From contig NC_133547.1 of NCBI RefSeq assembly GCF_048773025.1, forward strand, positions 9,434,001 through 9,498,000: a stretch of DNA of 64,000 nucleotides. Reading direction: 5' to 3'. The stretch comes from Camelus bactrianus. Its lineage: Eukaryota; Chordata; Mammalia; Artiodactyla; Camelidae. The translations under genes were made by a program, and so were the position numbers. The number at the start of each line of letters is the position of its first letter. The stretch's first letter is position 1. This document shows, in pieces, positions 33,950-46,346 of the stretch. Under the pieces are notes generated by a model. That model searched no databases, was not told where the DNA came from, and was given only the letters and a program-made list of their open reading frames with translations.

Positions 33950-34500
33950 TGGGGACACATTCCGCATCAGTGCAGGAGTTCCTTTGCAGGTTTGCCTTGG
34001 GTCCTTCCTCCTCCATCAGATCAGACTCTCCCTGAGAATGAGTGTGACTTCGCGGATTAGATATCTCTACGTGCAGGCAATGCCTCCTCTCTCAGACTTG
34101 GAACTCCCTTGGGTGGTGGCTGGGCACGCCTCTTGTTAGACTAGGAGCTCCTGATTGAGGAGGCAGTGTGCTTCCATCATCTGTCTCGTACATGGTTCTC
34201 AATGGAGGGGGACAAGTTTGCCTCCCTCCCAGGGGACGTTTGGATGAGTATTAGACCAGAGCTTCCTGAAGAAGGTGGGCATGCCTCCACCATCATGCTA
34301 AAGCTCCCTGAGGGTGAGTCTGAGTCCTGAGCTTGAATCGGCCATCGTACTAAGAGTGCTTAGTGAGCTTAAGTCTTGTCCCCAGTATTAAAGTATAAGC
34401 TATGAATTACCCAGGAGGAAGTTGTGGCCTGCCTCTCCCATCAGCCTAGCCACTCCCTGAGATGGTGTGAGCCTCCCTCAATGAACTGGGGCCCCCCTTC
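33950..34500. repeat. Degenerate minisatellite of the same family, inverted, intergenic
   Basis: CCTCCTCCATCAGATCAGAC, GTTAGACTAGGAGCTCCTGA and GCCTCTCCCATCAGCCTAGC recur with CTCCCTGA words between them. Confidence 0.5.
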
Positions 34501-35512
34501 CCAAGCCCACCTCCCCAGGGCAGAGCGCAGAGCCCATCCCAGAGGAAGGGACAGCACCTTCCCTGAAAATCTAGCCTTTTCCCTGGAAGTCGGTGCCTCC
34601 CCAGCCTGAGGCCACAACCTCCCCTGCAGCCACTAAGGCTTAAAAACACAGATGCAAAACCAGGTCATGCCAGGCCCTTCCTCATTTGAGCTGGGGCCAC
34701 AGTGGACTCACCTTCCCTGTCCCAAACCACTGTCCTGGCCGGGGCTACCCCTGCCCTGCCAGACTTTCCCATGGCAGACATGTCACCACTGCCCCGCCTG
34801 GTGGAATCAGGTCGCCAGCTGGAAGCAAATCTCCACACGGCAGCGTCCCAGCTGCACAACCCCAGGCAGGCTCAGTTTCTCCATCTGAAAGTGTGGGGCT
34901 GGCGCCAGGCCTCTGTGAGTTTGCACTGGCTATGGGCCGGCTGGTGAGAGGGGGTGTCCAGAGGAGCTGTCACCATCAGGCTCTGTGGGAGGTGGGGGTG
35001 GGAGTTGGCTGTGGCATCTCCTTGGGGACATCACCCACCTCTCAACTTGTCACTTCGGCCTCCTGTGGTCACATAGCCGCGGAACATTGGCTCACTTCTG
35101 GGAAAAATCAAATCATTATCGTGAGTTTAAGATCCCAAATTCTCTTCTGTGGGTTCCCACCGCACCCTCCTGCCTCCGGGCTCAGGAATTTTGCCCCCCC
35201 TGGAGAACCAAGTCATCTGAGGAGCAATGAAGAGATGGTGGAATCATGGGATGTAAAATAATACATATTTCTAAATTAGGAAATATGATGTGGAGAAATG
35301 CATAAAATGCAATGTTCCACTTCACGAACGATTATAAAGGGAGCAGTTAGGTTCAGAAATGGTTCTGCTGAGTCCTCAGAAGCCCCTTCAGGCCTCTTCC
35401 AAATCACAACTCTCTCCCTCCCTCAAGGTAACCCATATTCTTTTATGTTTTTATTGCTTTCCTTTTACTCCCTATGAATACACACCTGACCACTACAGTT
35501 TTCTTTCTTTCT

Positions 35513-35632
35513 GGAGGGGGAAGTATGTATGTATGTATGTATGTATGTATTTTAACAGAGGTGCTGGGGGTCGAACCCAGGACCTCGTGCATGCTAAGCA
35601 TGTGCTCTACCACTGAGCTATGCCCTTCCCCT
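35513..35632 (-). repeat. Camelid tRNA-derived SINE with (GTAT)7 in its tail
   Basis: The minus strand shows the tRNA-like head (plus-strand CTCTACCACTGAGCTATGCC) and TCGAACCCAGGACC box. The A-rich tail has become a seven-unit GTAT microsatellite at 35523-35550. It sits inside an older antisense LINE-1 fragment. Confidence 0.88.
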
Positions 35633-36077
35633 CCTTCAATTTTTAATAAAGAGGATCTTTCAGTGCAACCTCTTGAATCCGGCTCCTTGCATTTTGCGTT
35701 TTATGTCTGTGAGGTTCATGCATGTTCTTACATCTGTTGGAGTGCCTTCATTTCCGTGACTTTGTGTCTATCATTCTCTGGCCTGGAAAACTATAATTTC
35801 TTCATCCGTTCTCCTGTTGGTGGGCATGTGAGCGGTCTCTCAATTCTGACTCTTTGGACGATGCTCTGTGCATCCCCTGGTGCCTCTAAGCCCACGCACT
35901 TTTCTGCGTTATCCAAGAGTGGTAGGGTTGGGTTGCAGCGGTCCAGCTGTGTAAAGATACAGCCACACGGCTTTGCTCTGATTTTCACTCCCATCTACTT
36001 TGCTGCTTTGAGTTCTACCTGCCCCACATCTTTGTTGGCACTGGATCTGGTCAGACTTTTGAAATACGAGTCATCCT

Positions 36078-36078
<1 letters not shown>

Positions 36079-36116
<38 letters not shown>
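36079..36116. repeat. (GT)19 microsatellite
   Basis: A perfect GT run inside antisense LINE-1-like sequence. Confidence 0.95.
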
Positions 36117-36118
<2 letters not shown>

Positions 36119-36446
36119 CTTCTGGTGGTTATAATTTGCAATTCCTTGCTCAGGAATGAAGTTGAGCACCCTTTCCTGTATCCACTGTCCACTGGAATCC
36201 AAGCACAACATAATCTTCAAGACAAAAAGCTCTAGAAACTTAGAATCTTAGTGGCAAAGAATTTTAGAGTCCCAGACTTTAAGGAACTAGACATTCCAGA
36301 ATCCTGTGCCTCAGTTTCCTTGTTTGTGTCACAGGGATTATTCAAGTCTCTGACTCAGAGGATTGGGGACAGGATTCAAGGAGTTACATGCACACTGAGA
36401 ACTGAGCCCGGTGCATAGTGAGCGCACTGTAAATGTGATTTCCCCA

Positions 36447-36533
36447 CAGGCAGGAATTTCATCCATCTTGTTCTTTTCTGTGTCCTTGAAACCTCCAACA
36501 GGATGGAAGCTCAATAAATATTTCCTGAATGGA
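36447..36533 (+). mobile_element. LINE-2 3' terminus
   Basis: GAAGCTCAATAAATATTTCC near the end is the LINE-2 terminal motif. Confidence 0.6.
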
Positions 36534-37794
36534 TCTTAGCCTCAAAGGATCAAAGAAACTTGCAATTGTGGAACCTCAGGAGCAAAGGCTAACAGAATTT
36601 AAGAGATGAAGACTTATCAGGCCAGAGAGTCTTAGATTTGCCAAGGATGCGTTTTTATCACGTGTAGTTCCTAAGACTGACTGTTCAAGTTTTAGAAATG
36701 AGGACATTCCATTGGTGGAGGCTTCCTAGCTCTTGGGAGTGTCTCATGTGGGACTGAAAAGACAAAACCTCTGTCTTCTCACCCTGCTTGTTACCCCTAC
36801 TTCTCATATCCATCACCTCCCTCCTCACCCTCCCGGCCTCTTCCCGGCTCATCCTCCCTGCGCAAGTGAATGGATCTTAAGTAAGCTGTTCCCACCTAGG
36901 GTGCTAGGGTGTCAGCCAGAGAAAGTCCAGGCTCCTGCCATGCGGCCTTGAGCCAGGCACCACCTCCCTCTGCCTTATCTCCCCCTGCCCTGCCCCCACC
37001 CACACCCCTGCTTTTAGCCGAGGCCTCTCCCCCAACCCTCCTGCCCACACATGCCCCTTTAACTTCAGCCTCAAAAACCCGTCTCTTCCATTGAGATCCA
37101 GACCAGGACACACAGGAGGGGTTCAAACTACATATCATGTCTCAGCTTTGGCAGCCTGTCCTCCAGGAAGTCCTCCCTGATTTCTTTCCGTAGGCTGGGT
37201 CAGGTGCCCCTCTCTGGATTCCCCAACTCGAAGCCCCAACCATTCGGAGATGTCGCTGTCTGGAGGCAGCTCAATCTCCCCTACGTGTGAGCCTGTGAGG
37301 GCAGGCTGGGGCTGTGCTCATCCAAACACTCCCTGGAACAGCTGAGATATCAGGGAACAGGTCCATCAGCTCCACCTGACTATTGAAAGAGGCTGTCTTA
37401 CAATGCTCTGAATTGTGCACCCAGGATGCCATTCCTCTGGGGCCCTGGGATGGCTGTCTTCGCTTTTCTAGGTCAACAGGTGTGCCCAGTGGTTCAAAGG
37501 GACTCAGGTAAGGTCCGATGGTGCTCAGCCTAGGACCTGCCCTCCTGAGACACAGTAGCCATTGTCAGCAGCTCAGCTCTCATGTCCCCAGTTCTACCCT
37601 AAAGTCTCATAAAGCCTTTCTGTTTTATTTGTAAATATTTCTTGCATGTACCCATGTACCTGTGTACCCACTGTGAGACCCCAGACTTCAGGACCCATCT
37701 CCCCAACTCCCCACTCCTTCCCCTGAGGCACAGAGAGGTTAGGGGCTTTGCCTAAGGTCACACAGCCATGGAAGGGCCGGGGGAAATAGGCTTT

Positions 37795-38700
37795 TTAAAA
37801 TCAACTTTATTGAGACGTAATTTACATACAGCAGAATGCACTCAGTGTACGGGGTGCAAGGGATGAGTTCTGATAAAAGTTTACAGTCATATCATCACAC
37901 TCGAGATATAGAACACTTCCATCACCCCCAAACTACCCCCGTGCCCCTCCAGTCAAACCCTCCCTCCATCCCCAATCCCTGGCAGCCACTGATCTGTTTT
38001 TTATCCCTGTTGTTTTTGCTTTTCCAGAATATCACATAAATGGTATCATACATTATGCAGCTTTTAAGAAAAATTCATTAAAAAATTTGAATACAGTCAA
38101 ATTTACTCTTTTCGGTGTCCTGTTCTATAAGCTTTGTGCCATGCGTGCAGCAAGGTAGCCACCACCAGAATCAAAATGCAGATTTTTCCATTACCCCCAA
38201 AACCCCCTGCTGCTGGCCCTCTGTGGTCACACCCTCCCCAGTCCCGCCCCCACAACCACTGATCTGCTTTCTGTCCCTACTGAGTGGCCTTTTTCAGAAA
38301 GTCTTATAAATAGAATAACAGAGATTTGTGAGTCTAGCCTCTCACTTAGCTTAACTCATCTGAGATTCATCCACGTGGTCGTGTGCATCAGAAGCGTGCT
38401 GCATTTCATGACCATGTGTGGATGGACCACAGTTAGCTTATCCATCTACCAGCTGAAGAACACCTGGGTCATTTCCAGCTCTTGCCCATTCTGAAGAGAG
38501 TGGCTATAAACACACGTGTACAGGTTTACGTGTGACCCTAGGTTCGCTTTTCTCTTGGGTAAATACCCAAGGATTGAAATTGCCGGGTTGTGCCTGGGAA
38601 GTGTATATTTCACCTCTGGGGAGATTGGCAAACTGTTTTCCAAAGTGGCTGCTCTGCTCTGCAGGCTCACCAGCAGCTCAGGAGAGTTCTGATTGCAGAA
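37795..38700 (-). mobile_element. Two antisense LINE-1 3' ends in tandem
   Basis: TTTATTGAGACGTAATTTAC and CCACTGATCTGTTTTTTATC start one copy. A second copy begins near 38060, repeats the CCACTGATCTGCTTTCTGTC region and continues to CTTGGGTAAATACCCAAGGA and GGCAAACTGTTTTCCAAAGT. Confidence 0.75.
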
Positions 38701-39379
38701 ATAGGATGTGAGTCTGGGTTTGTGAGACAGGGCTGAGCTCTTGGTCACCAAGCCACAGGGCTCCTGTAAATGATTGCAACAAAAGGTCTTTCCCCTTTGG
38801 TCACACCATGCAGTTGCTTAAAAAAAAAAAAAAAAAAGAGGAGGCAGTTCTGGGCTGATGTGGTGTGATCTCCTAGACAAATTGCTAGAAGGAAAGTCCA
38901 GAACAGGATGAATGTGTGCATTTGCGGAAAGAGGGGAGGGGAAAGAAATATGTGTACATATTTTCTGATCCATTCATAGACTATCTCTGGAATAAACACA
39001 AGAAGCTGGTAAGAGCGGAAACTGGGAGGTGGGAACAGGACTAGGGAGGGGTTGGAGCAGAGGTCAAGTAGATAGGCCACATCTCAATTCTATTTTGTGC
39101 TTTTTGGATTTTGAAACTTGTGAATGTCTTACTGGTTCAAAATAGACACATACATTCCATCCACTCCACCGACAGGTATTTCAGGCCTGGCTCTGGTGGT
39201 AAACAAATAAGATCTGATCACTGGGGAGTTGTGTCCTGAGACATTGTCAATAAGACAAGGAAAATGTAGACAATGTCAAGTATTCGCTATGGAGAAAAAT
39301 AAAACTGGCAAGTGACTGGGGGTAGGGTGGGGTGGGAGAGTGGGGAGTGGTTTAAAGTGTTTTTAAAATCAGGAGGCCC

Positions 39380-39860
39380 TCATCAGGAGTGACATTTGGG
39401 CAAAGATGTGAAAGAGGGGAGAGAAGAAGCCATCTGGACATCAGTGGGAAGAGTGTTCCAGGCTGAGGGAACAGCAAGCGCAAAGGCCCTGAGGTGGATT
39501 ATACTGGCTGTTTGAGGCTGGTTGCTGGAGTAGAGTGAGCAGTGGGGAAAGTGGAAGAGAGATTGGGAAGATGAGAGCCCAAGGACAAGGGAGGGTGGGA
39601 CAGATTGTTTGGGTCTTGTGGGCCACTGCCAAGACTTTGGTTTTACTCAGAGGGAGATGGGGGCCATGGGAAGGTTCTGAGCAGGGGAGAGATGTGACCT
39701 GACTTAAGATTTAACAGAGTCTCTCTGGCTGCAAGGGTTTCCCTTTGCAGGCAGGGCAGGGACAGGGGCAGGGAGCCCAGTGAGGAGGAGACCACAGAGG
39801 TCTGGGCCATAGGTGATATGGTGGTGGCTGCGTCAGGTTGGGTGCAGCTGTGAAGAGGAG
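39380..39860 (+). repeat. Ancient interspersed repeat, family not named (copy 1)
   Basis: GCAAAGGCCCTGAGG at 39480, then TTTGGTTTTACTCAGAGGGA, GTTCTGAGCAGGGGAGAGAT and TCTCTCTGGCTGC follow in the order seen in the copy at 62250. A further partial copy, reading AGCACTGGGGAGCCACAGCA, lies at about 40020-40330. Confidence 0.6.
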
Positions 39861-41024
39861 AAGTGGCTGGATTCAGAAGCTAGTTTGAAGGTGGATACCC
39901 TGATCTGTCTTACTTCTGCCTGTGTTGGGGGGCGGCCAAGAAGCCCAGGGAACCAGGACGGGGAGGAGTGAGAGGACCAGGCTTGGTTTGCGGAGATCAG
40001 AGAAAACATCCTTGGGGCCCTGATGTTTTAGCTGAGACCTAAAGCAGCTGAGGAAGTATTTGAAGGAGGCCAGTGCCAAGATCTTTTAGCAAAACAGACA
40101 GGAGGATGGACCCAGGCAGGGGTCAGGCCACATGGTGCCCAGTAGGCCTGGAGCCCTGGAACAGCCCTTGGGTTTTCTCCTGAGAGCACTGGGGAGCCAC
40201 AGCAGGTTCTGAGCAGGGGTCAGGGTTGAGTTTTGGAAAGACCCCTTTGACTGTGCAGGGAGACCAGCTTTGCCTCGAGCCAGCAGGTGGCTTGGGTGGG
40301 GAGGGTAGGTGAGGGAGGGGTGACGAGCATCCATTCCAGAGATTTAGGAGTTAACTTCCTAGGAAAGGGAGATGGTGGGGTTTGTGCTGACTTCTGGGGT
40401 CAATGTCAGCTAGCATCCTAGGGGTTTCTCACACCTGAACTCAGTGAATCTTCACAACCACCCAGAGAAGTATCCCCTTTTCACAGCTGGGGAAACTGAG
40501 GCTTGGAGAGGCTGCAAAGTTCCCAGTCCAGGGTCACACAATTGGGAACTGGAGCATGGAGATTTGAACCCACAACCATTTCCCTAAGAAAGGCCAGGAT
40601 GCAGCCCTGTCCATCTCCTACCCTCCCAGCTGCCCTCCAGCAGTGGCCTCAGGCAGGGTTAGGCCACCACCCTTCCCTCCCTCCCTGCCCAGAGCCCCAA
40701 GCCCAGTTCTGGACTTTATCCCCAGCCACCGCCCAGGTCAATAAAAGTCAGGCAAGCAGTGCAGAGGCCAGCAGGCAAAATTCCCCTACTCCCAGTGCCA
40801 GGGGAGTTACCCAGGGTGCGGAGGGCAGAAGGCAGGTGCGGAGAAAGGGGCCGAGGGGGAAGGGGAGCATCTGCAGTTCCGCGGTGCTGCCTCGTTGCCA
40901 TGTGCCTCAGTTTCCCTCTCGGTAAAATGGTTGGGGCTCCTTCCAGGGACACAAGAAGGACCCTCAGGCATCTTCCCTTCTGGTCGGACTGGGAGACAAA
41001 GGTTTCCTCAGTCTGATGGGGGAG

Positions 41025-41275
41025 ACAAGGAGCTCCACCCTGATGGAGACAATAAAGAGCTCTCACTAAGTCTGATGAGGGAGACAGGATTTCCCAAACA
41101 GGATAAAGATAAGTCCCAGCTCCCTGGATAGAGAGCAGGTGTCTAGTCTGCATTTCCAGTCTGCTGGGGGAGGTTAGGAGGGCCCATTCTGATGTGTGAT
41201 ATGGTTAGTTTCTAGTCTGAGGGAGGAGGCAGGTAGCCCTAGCCGCAGTCTGAAGGGGGAGGTAGAAATTCCTCC
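41025..41275. repeat. Degenerate minisatellite of the same family, intergenic
   Basis: AGTCTGATGGGGGAGACAAG, AGTCTGATGAGGGAGACAGG and AGTCTGAAGGGGGAGGTAG repeat at roughly 40-60 bp. Confidence 0.6.
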
Positions 41276-41759
41276 TTGACGCCCCCTCATCCTGCCCCAC
41301 TCTCTGTGCTCCCCAGGGGGAAACAAGATGCTCCAGCCTGAGCTTCCAGTGTGATGAGAGAAAATGTTTGCTCCAGCTCAGCCTGCTCTTTCCTGAGCCT
41401 CCAGAGTCCAAGCAGCACCTGAATGCTTGAAATGCCACTGTTAGTCAGCTCCAGCTCTGGAGGGGGCCAAGACCAAGGGCCAGGGAGGCAAAGGATTTGG
41501 GGGATCCAAGGGCAATTCTGCGGGGCTCTGGGCCTGACGTCTTTTGTGAGCTCAGATCTGGATGGTGAGGTACTGGCGCCACCTAGTGGCATCTATGGAC
41601 CAGGCCTCCCATCCAGAGCTGGAGGAAAGCTGAGGCCCCCGAGGACGTGAACCCCTAGGTGCAAGTCCCTCCCGCCCCCCGAAAAAAAGAAACCCATCTG
41701 TAATTCTGTGGCTTCACTGTGCTCATCCTCCAGGTGTTCTGGGGGGAGGGGTCTTTCTG

Positions 41760-42165
41760 ACCTATAAGTCTGCTCCTGCCTCTCTGCTCACAACTTCTCC
41801 ATGGCTCCCCAGTGCCTGAGAAGGAAGCCCGCACGTGGGCCCCGAGGCTGGCCTCTCTAGCCTCTCCCAGACATCCCTGTGCTTCAGCTGAACATGAGTA
41901 GATTTTTGAGCATGTCAGACTCAGAAACTACCTTCAGGCCTTTGCACAGGCTGTTCCTTTTGCCTGGAACACCCTTCCCTGCCTCTTCCCCAGCATCTCT
42001 TGTACTCCTCCTTCAGACCTTGGAGTAGATGCCTCCTCCTCCAGGAGCCCCTCCTTGACCTCCCCAAGTCAGGGTTACAGTCTTATGGGGAGTGCTATGT
42101 CCCTACAGGGCCTGACACTAGCTACATACTCCAGGGAATGTTTGTTTGAATAAATGAATGAATGC
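41760..42165 (+). mobile_element. LINE-2 3' portion
   Basis: CTTCAGGCCTTTGCACAGGC, TTCCTTTTGCCTGGAACACC and the terminal TGTTTGTTTGAATAAATGAA mark a LINE-2 3' end. Confidence 0.8.
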
Positions 42166-42234
42166 CAGGCTGGAGAGTTTGCCAGGGCAGCCAGAGGAGA
42201 GTTTAATCAGAGGAGGGACAAGGTCAGATTTAGA

Positions 42235-42530
42235 AGCTTCCAGGTTTCCTCTTAATCCTGAGCCTTTGTATATGCTGTTCCTTCTTCCTGGAACATTTGC
42301 ACGTATTAACTCCCGCTCATCTTCTAGGTCTCAGTGGGCCGCCCCTTCCTCCAGGAAGCACTTCCTGACCCCCTGGGTCAGGCATTCCCCAACCTGGCCT
42401 CCTGGGCTCCCCCGATCTCATCCCTGACCAATGCTGGGTTGTCACTGTCTGTGACAAGTCTGTCTCCCCTATTGGGTCCTGGGAGGACGGGACTGGGTTC
42501 TGTTCATCCACTGTCTTCCTGCAGAGCTTA
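42235..42530 (+). mobile_element. LINE-2 fragment
   Basis: GAGCCTTTGTATATGCTGTT and CTTCCTCCAGGAAGCACTTC are LINE-2 3'-region words. Confidence 0.65.
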
Positions 42531-43169
42531 TAATAGAGACATCCTTTTGTCAAGATCTGGGCTTCAATCTCGACTCCCCCATTTGCAGCGTGTCTTGGGT
42601 GAGCTCAGGGCCCTCCTGGAGCTCCAGTTTTCTCGTGAGAAATGTGAAAAGAATGGGTAGTTCTTCCTCCAGCCTCCCAGGGACATCGAGGAGACAAGAC
42701 CCTGGGTCCTGAACTGACCGTGTGCCGGGTGACTGTGGGTGACCCACTTCCCCTTTTGGGGCCCATCTGGCTATATGAATGGGTGGCAGAGGCCCCATCC
42801 TGCCGGGACATTTCAGGAGGCCGGCGCGGGGCTTCCCAAGGCGGGAGGGTCAGGGACAGGCAGAGGGAAGAGGTGTCTGCTGGGTTAGGGGAAAACCAGC
42901 CTTCCCCATCATAAAACGGATGATGGGAGGGAAACAAACAAGGCCGGCTCCACCCGGGCATGAGGGGAAGTTGGGGGAGAGGATAAGGGGCCCCTGGAGG
43001 TGGGTAAAAACCACAGTCCACAGCTTGTGCCAGCTTCCCTCCCAGAGCCTGTATGCCATGGGGTCCAGGCTGTCTGCCCTGTCACTGGCCCCACCTCCAA
43101 TCCTGCTCTGCCTGCAGCCTTCCAGCCTCACAAATGGCAGCTCCATCCTGCACATGCTCGGGGAAGAGC

Positions 43170-44400
43170 TTAGAGACCCCTCTACTTCTGTCTTCCCTCA
43201 CACTGAATCCAGCCCATCAGCGAATGCTGTTGGCTCCACCTTCAAAGTCCATCCCCACCTCCACGGCCACCATCCCGGTCCAGCTGCTGCCACTGCTGTT
43301 GCCTCCTCACTGGGTTCCCTGCTCTTCTGTCTCCCTCCAATGGTCTCTTCCAGCAGGGGGCCAGAGGGATCCTGTTAAGACCTGAGTCGGGGCCTGTCCA
43401 GCCTCTGCTCAGACCCCTCCTGTGGCTCCCACCTCACTTGAGGTAATGGCCAAGTCCTTACTGCAGCCTACAAGGCCCTGCACGCCCCTGTTTGCCCTCT
43501 GCCTTCACCGTCTCCACTTCCCCCACACTTGCTCCACTCCCATCACCCTAGCTCGAATCCGCTTTCCTGCCTCCGGGCCTTTGTACATCCTGTGCCTTCT
43601 GTTTGCAGTGTCTCCTCCCCACCAACTGTCCACCCAGCTCCTCTGATCTTTCAGGTCTCACATTGTGAGAGGCCGACTAATGCTCCCCCAGAGATATCCA
43701 TGTCGGAATCCCTGGGACCTGCGAATGTTACCTTATATAATGAAAAGGACTTCACAGAGGTGGTGAAATTCAGGATCTTGAGATGGAGAGATCATCCTGC
43801 GTGATCTGAGTGGGCCCTAAATGTTATCACAAGTATCCTTATAAGAAGGAAGCAGAGAAAGATTTGCTACAGAAGACACAGTGCTGTGACAATAGAAGCA
43901 GAGACGTGGGGTGCAACCACAGGCGAGGGACGCCGGCAACCACCAGAAGCTGGAAGAGGCAAGGAACGAATTTTTCCCTGGAGCCTCCAGAAGGAACCAG
44001 GCCCGTGGACACATCGGTTTTAGGCCTGTAAGATGCATAAGATGCACTTCTGCCTGCCAGAACTGTAAGAGAATGCACTTCTGCTGTTTTAAGCCACTGA
44101 GTTTGTAGCAATTTGTTTCGGCAGTCACAGGAAACACACACGCCTGAAATGTCACCCCTCCGGGAGGCTGCTTCGGAGCCTCCGCCTACATTACATACAA
44201 GAACCCACGCTTTTCCATCAGAGCATTATGACACTTTGTGATGACTTTGTCATGACCTGTTAACACCTGTCTTCCAGTCTGGGCTGTGAGCTCCGTGAGG
44301 CCAGGATCCCAGATGTCTCATTCAGTATGTGTTCCTGTGACCTTACGCAGGACCTGCTGAGGGTCTAGGCTCAACAGATATTTCCGTTCAAATTCATTCA
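43170..44400 (+). mobile_element. LINE-2 split by an MLT1-type LTR
   Basis: The left part includes AAGTCCTTACTGCAGCCTAC and TCCGGGCCTTTGTACATCCT. The right part resumes with GAAATGTCACCCC and ends near TGTGAGCTCCGTGAGGCCAG and CTCAACAGATATTTCCG. The LTR occupies 43664-44140. Confidence 0.78.
43664..44140 (+). mobile_element. Solo LTR, MLT1-type, inserted in a LINE-2
   Basis: Family signatures are GAGTGGGCCCTAAATG, CACCAGAAGCTGGAAGAGGC and TGTTTTAAGCCACTGAG. LINE-2 sequence breaks off at GGTCTCACAT on the left and resumes with GAAATGTCACCCC on the right. Confidence 0.82.
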
Positions 44401-44503
44401 TCCATCCACTTATCAAGTATTTATCAAGTACCCAGTGTTTGCCTGGCACCGTTCTTGGAATTGGGGGATGCAGACAGTGACTCTGCCCTTGTGTCTCCCC
44501 TGG

Positions 44504-44877
44504 TTATGAACCGAATGCTTGTGTCTCCCTTAAATTCACATGTGGAAGCCCTAACCTCCCCCCGCCACTGTGCACCAGTACGTGGAGATGGGGCCTCTAC
44601 GGAAGTGCTTAAAGGTGGGGCCCCAAGCTGAAAGGATTAGTGTCCTTCTAAGAAGAGACCCGACAGCTTGCCCCCCCTCTCTCCCCCCGAGCTCACAAAG
44701 AGCACTGGGCAAGACGGATGTGCCTGCAAGCCACAGGAGAGGCCTCGGACTGAAACCCGCCTGCTGGCACCTTGCTCTTGGACTTCCCAGCATTTTGAAC
44801 TGTGAGAAATAAATTTCTGTTGTTCAATCCATCCCATCCGTGGTATTTTGTTACGGCAGCCCAAGCTGACTCAGATA
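44504..44877 (+). mobile_element. Solo LTR, MLT1A/MST-like (ERVL-MaLR)
   Basis: AGGATTAGTGTCCTTCTAAG, TTGCTCTTGGACTTCCCAGC and GAGAAATAAATTTCTGTTG are typical of this LTR group. It follows the LINE-2/LTR composite by about 100 bases. Confidence 0.8.
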
Positions 44878-44939
44878 CCCTCTAGCATTTGCTATTTCTC
44901 GGTTGTTTTTCCCCTCATTCCACACTGCTTTACTTATCA

Positions 44940-45415
44940 TGGCAGTGGTGGTTTAAAAATCTGTCCACAACTTCTTTGAGGATCCTCCCCTCAGAGGTGA
45001 AGCGAATCCCCCTCCCCTTGAATATGGCTGGATGTAGCGATTTGCTTCTAGTCTGTAGAATACAGCGGAAGTGAAGGTGTGTGATTTCTGAGACCACTGT
45101 GGCTTCCTTCTTGCCCTGCCATGGGATCACCAGCTGCCTTATCATGAACTTTCTACAGAGAGGCCTGGGTGGCAAGGGACAGAGGCCGCCAGCCAACAGC
45201 CACGTGAGTGAGCTAGGAAGTGGATCCTCCAACCCCCAGCCAAACCTTCAGATGACTGTGACCCAGCCAACCTCTTAACTGTACCCTCACAGGAGACCCT
45301 GAGCCAGAACAATCCAACCAAGTTACTCTTGGATTCTTGACTCACAGAAACTGTGAGATAATACAGCTGCTGTTGTTGGGGGAATTTGTTATGCAGCAGT
45401 AGATAACTGATACAA
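44940..45415 (+). mobile_element. LTR-like interspersed repeat, family uncertain
   Basis: The end reads ACTGTGAGATAATACAG, then a GTTATGCAGCAGTAGATAAC-type terminus resembling mammalian LTR ends. I cannot assign the family from memory. Confidence 0.45.
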
Positions 45416-45479
45416 TCACTCTATGGTGTGTTTTGTTATCTGGTAGGGCAAACTTCCTGATCATTACTATGGCTATTTA

Positions 45480-45870
45480 TTGAGCACCTACTGAGCGCAA
45501 AGCACTGATTTAAGTAATAGACAAGAGATAAATGTCCTGCCTCATGGATCTCACAGTCTGGTGGAAAAGACAGATAATGAACAAGTGAAGAACAAAATAC
45601 ATAATATGAAGTGGAGTGTGTGTGTCATAAATGCTCTGAAGAACAAAGCTAGATAAAATTAGGTGTTCTGGGTGGGGGTATGTATCCCTCTGAGGTGGTG
45701 ATATGTGAGCAGAGATCTGAATGGAATGATTCAGATATCCATGGTGAGAACATTCCTGGCAGAGGGAATGGCCAGTGCAAAGGCCCTGAGGCAGGAGTTG
45801 TGTGGCTTGGTCAAACAATAGCCAAGAGGCCAGTGTGGCCAGACTGGAGTGAGAGAAAAGGAGAGGAGGA
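45480..45870 (+). repeat. Ancient interspersed repeat, family not named (copy 2)
   Basis: TTATTGAGCACCTACTGAGC is followed by CATGGATCTCACAGTCTGGT and, at 45777, GCAAAGGCCCTGAGGCAGG. It is collinear with the other copies. Confidence 0.6.
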
Positions 45871-46183
45871 GGGGTATAGACTGTGATCTGAAGAGGAGAT
45901 AATTCCAGATATGTGACCTCACCTCTGGGGCCTCTATTTCTTCTTCTGAGGAATGGGTACCTGATACCTGCTTCTGAAGGTCACTGTGGGAACTCAGGGA
46001 GATTCTGCCTGTGGTTAGCAGCACTGGTGAGGCCCTTTGGCTGCCCTTGTCCTGTGCAACCTTGAGGGGCTGGGACAACCTCTCTGGACTCTTCACTGTG
46101 TGTCAGGACAGGCTGGAGTTCACCAGACTCCCTGCTGGGTTTTGGTTCCCAAGGTCTGGCCTTGGCATCCTGGTGCCAGGCAC

Positions 46184-46346
46184 CCCCCTCTTCTCTCCTC
46201 CCCTCCCTGCTTCTCACCCACCTCCTTCTTCCCCTCTCATCCTCCTCCTCCCTCACCTCCTCCCTATTCCATCCTCATCCCTCCTTCCCCTCTCCCTCCT
46301 CTTTCTCCTTTCTCCTCCCTCTCTCTCACCCTCCTCCTTTCTATCC
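46184..46346. repeat. Polypyrimidine tract
   Basis: About 160 bases are almost pure C/T on the plus strand. Low complexity gives a long spurious open frame. Confidence 0.8.

Larger units (their letters stand above)
35370..36235 (-). mobile_element. Antisense old LINE-1 fragment
   Basis: GTGAGGTTCATGCATGTTCT, TTCATCCGTTCTCCTGTTGG and TCCCTCCCTCAAGGTAACC are reversed LINE-1 words. A camelid SINE (35513-35632) and a GT microsatellite lie inside. Confidence 0.6.
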
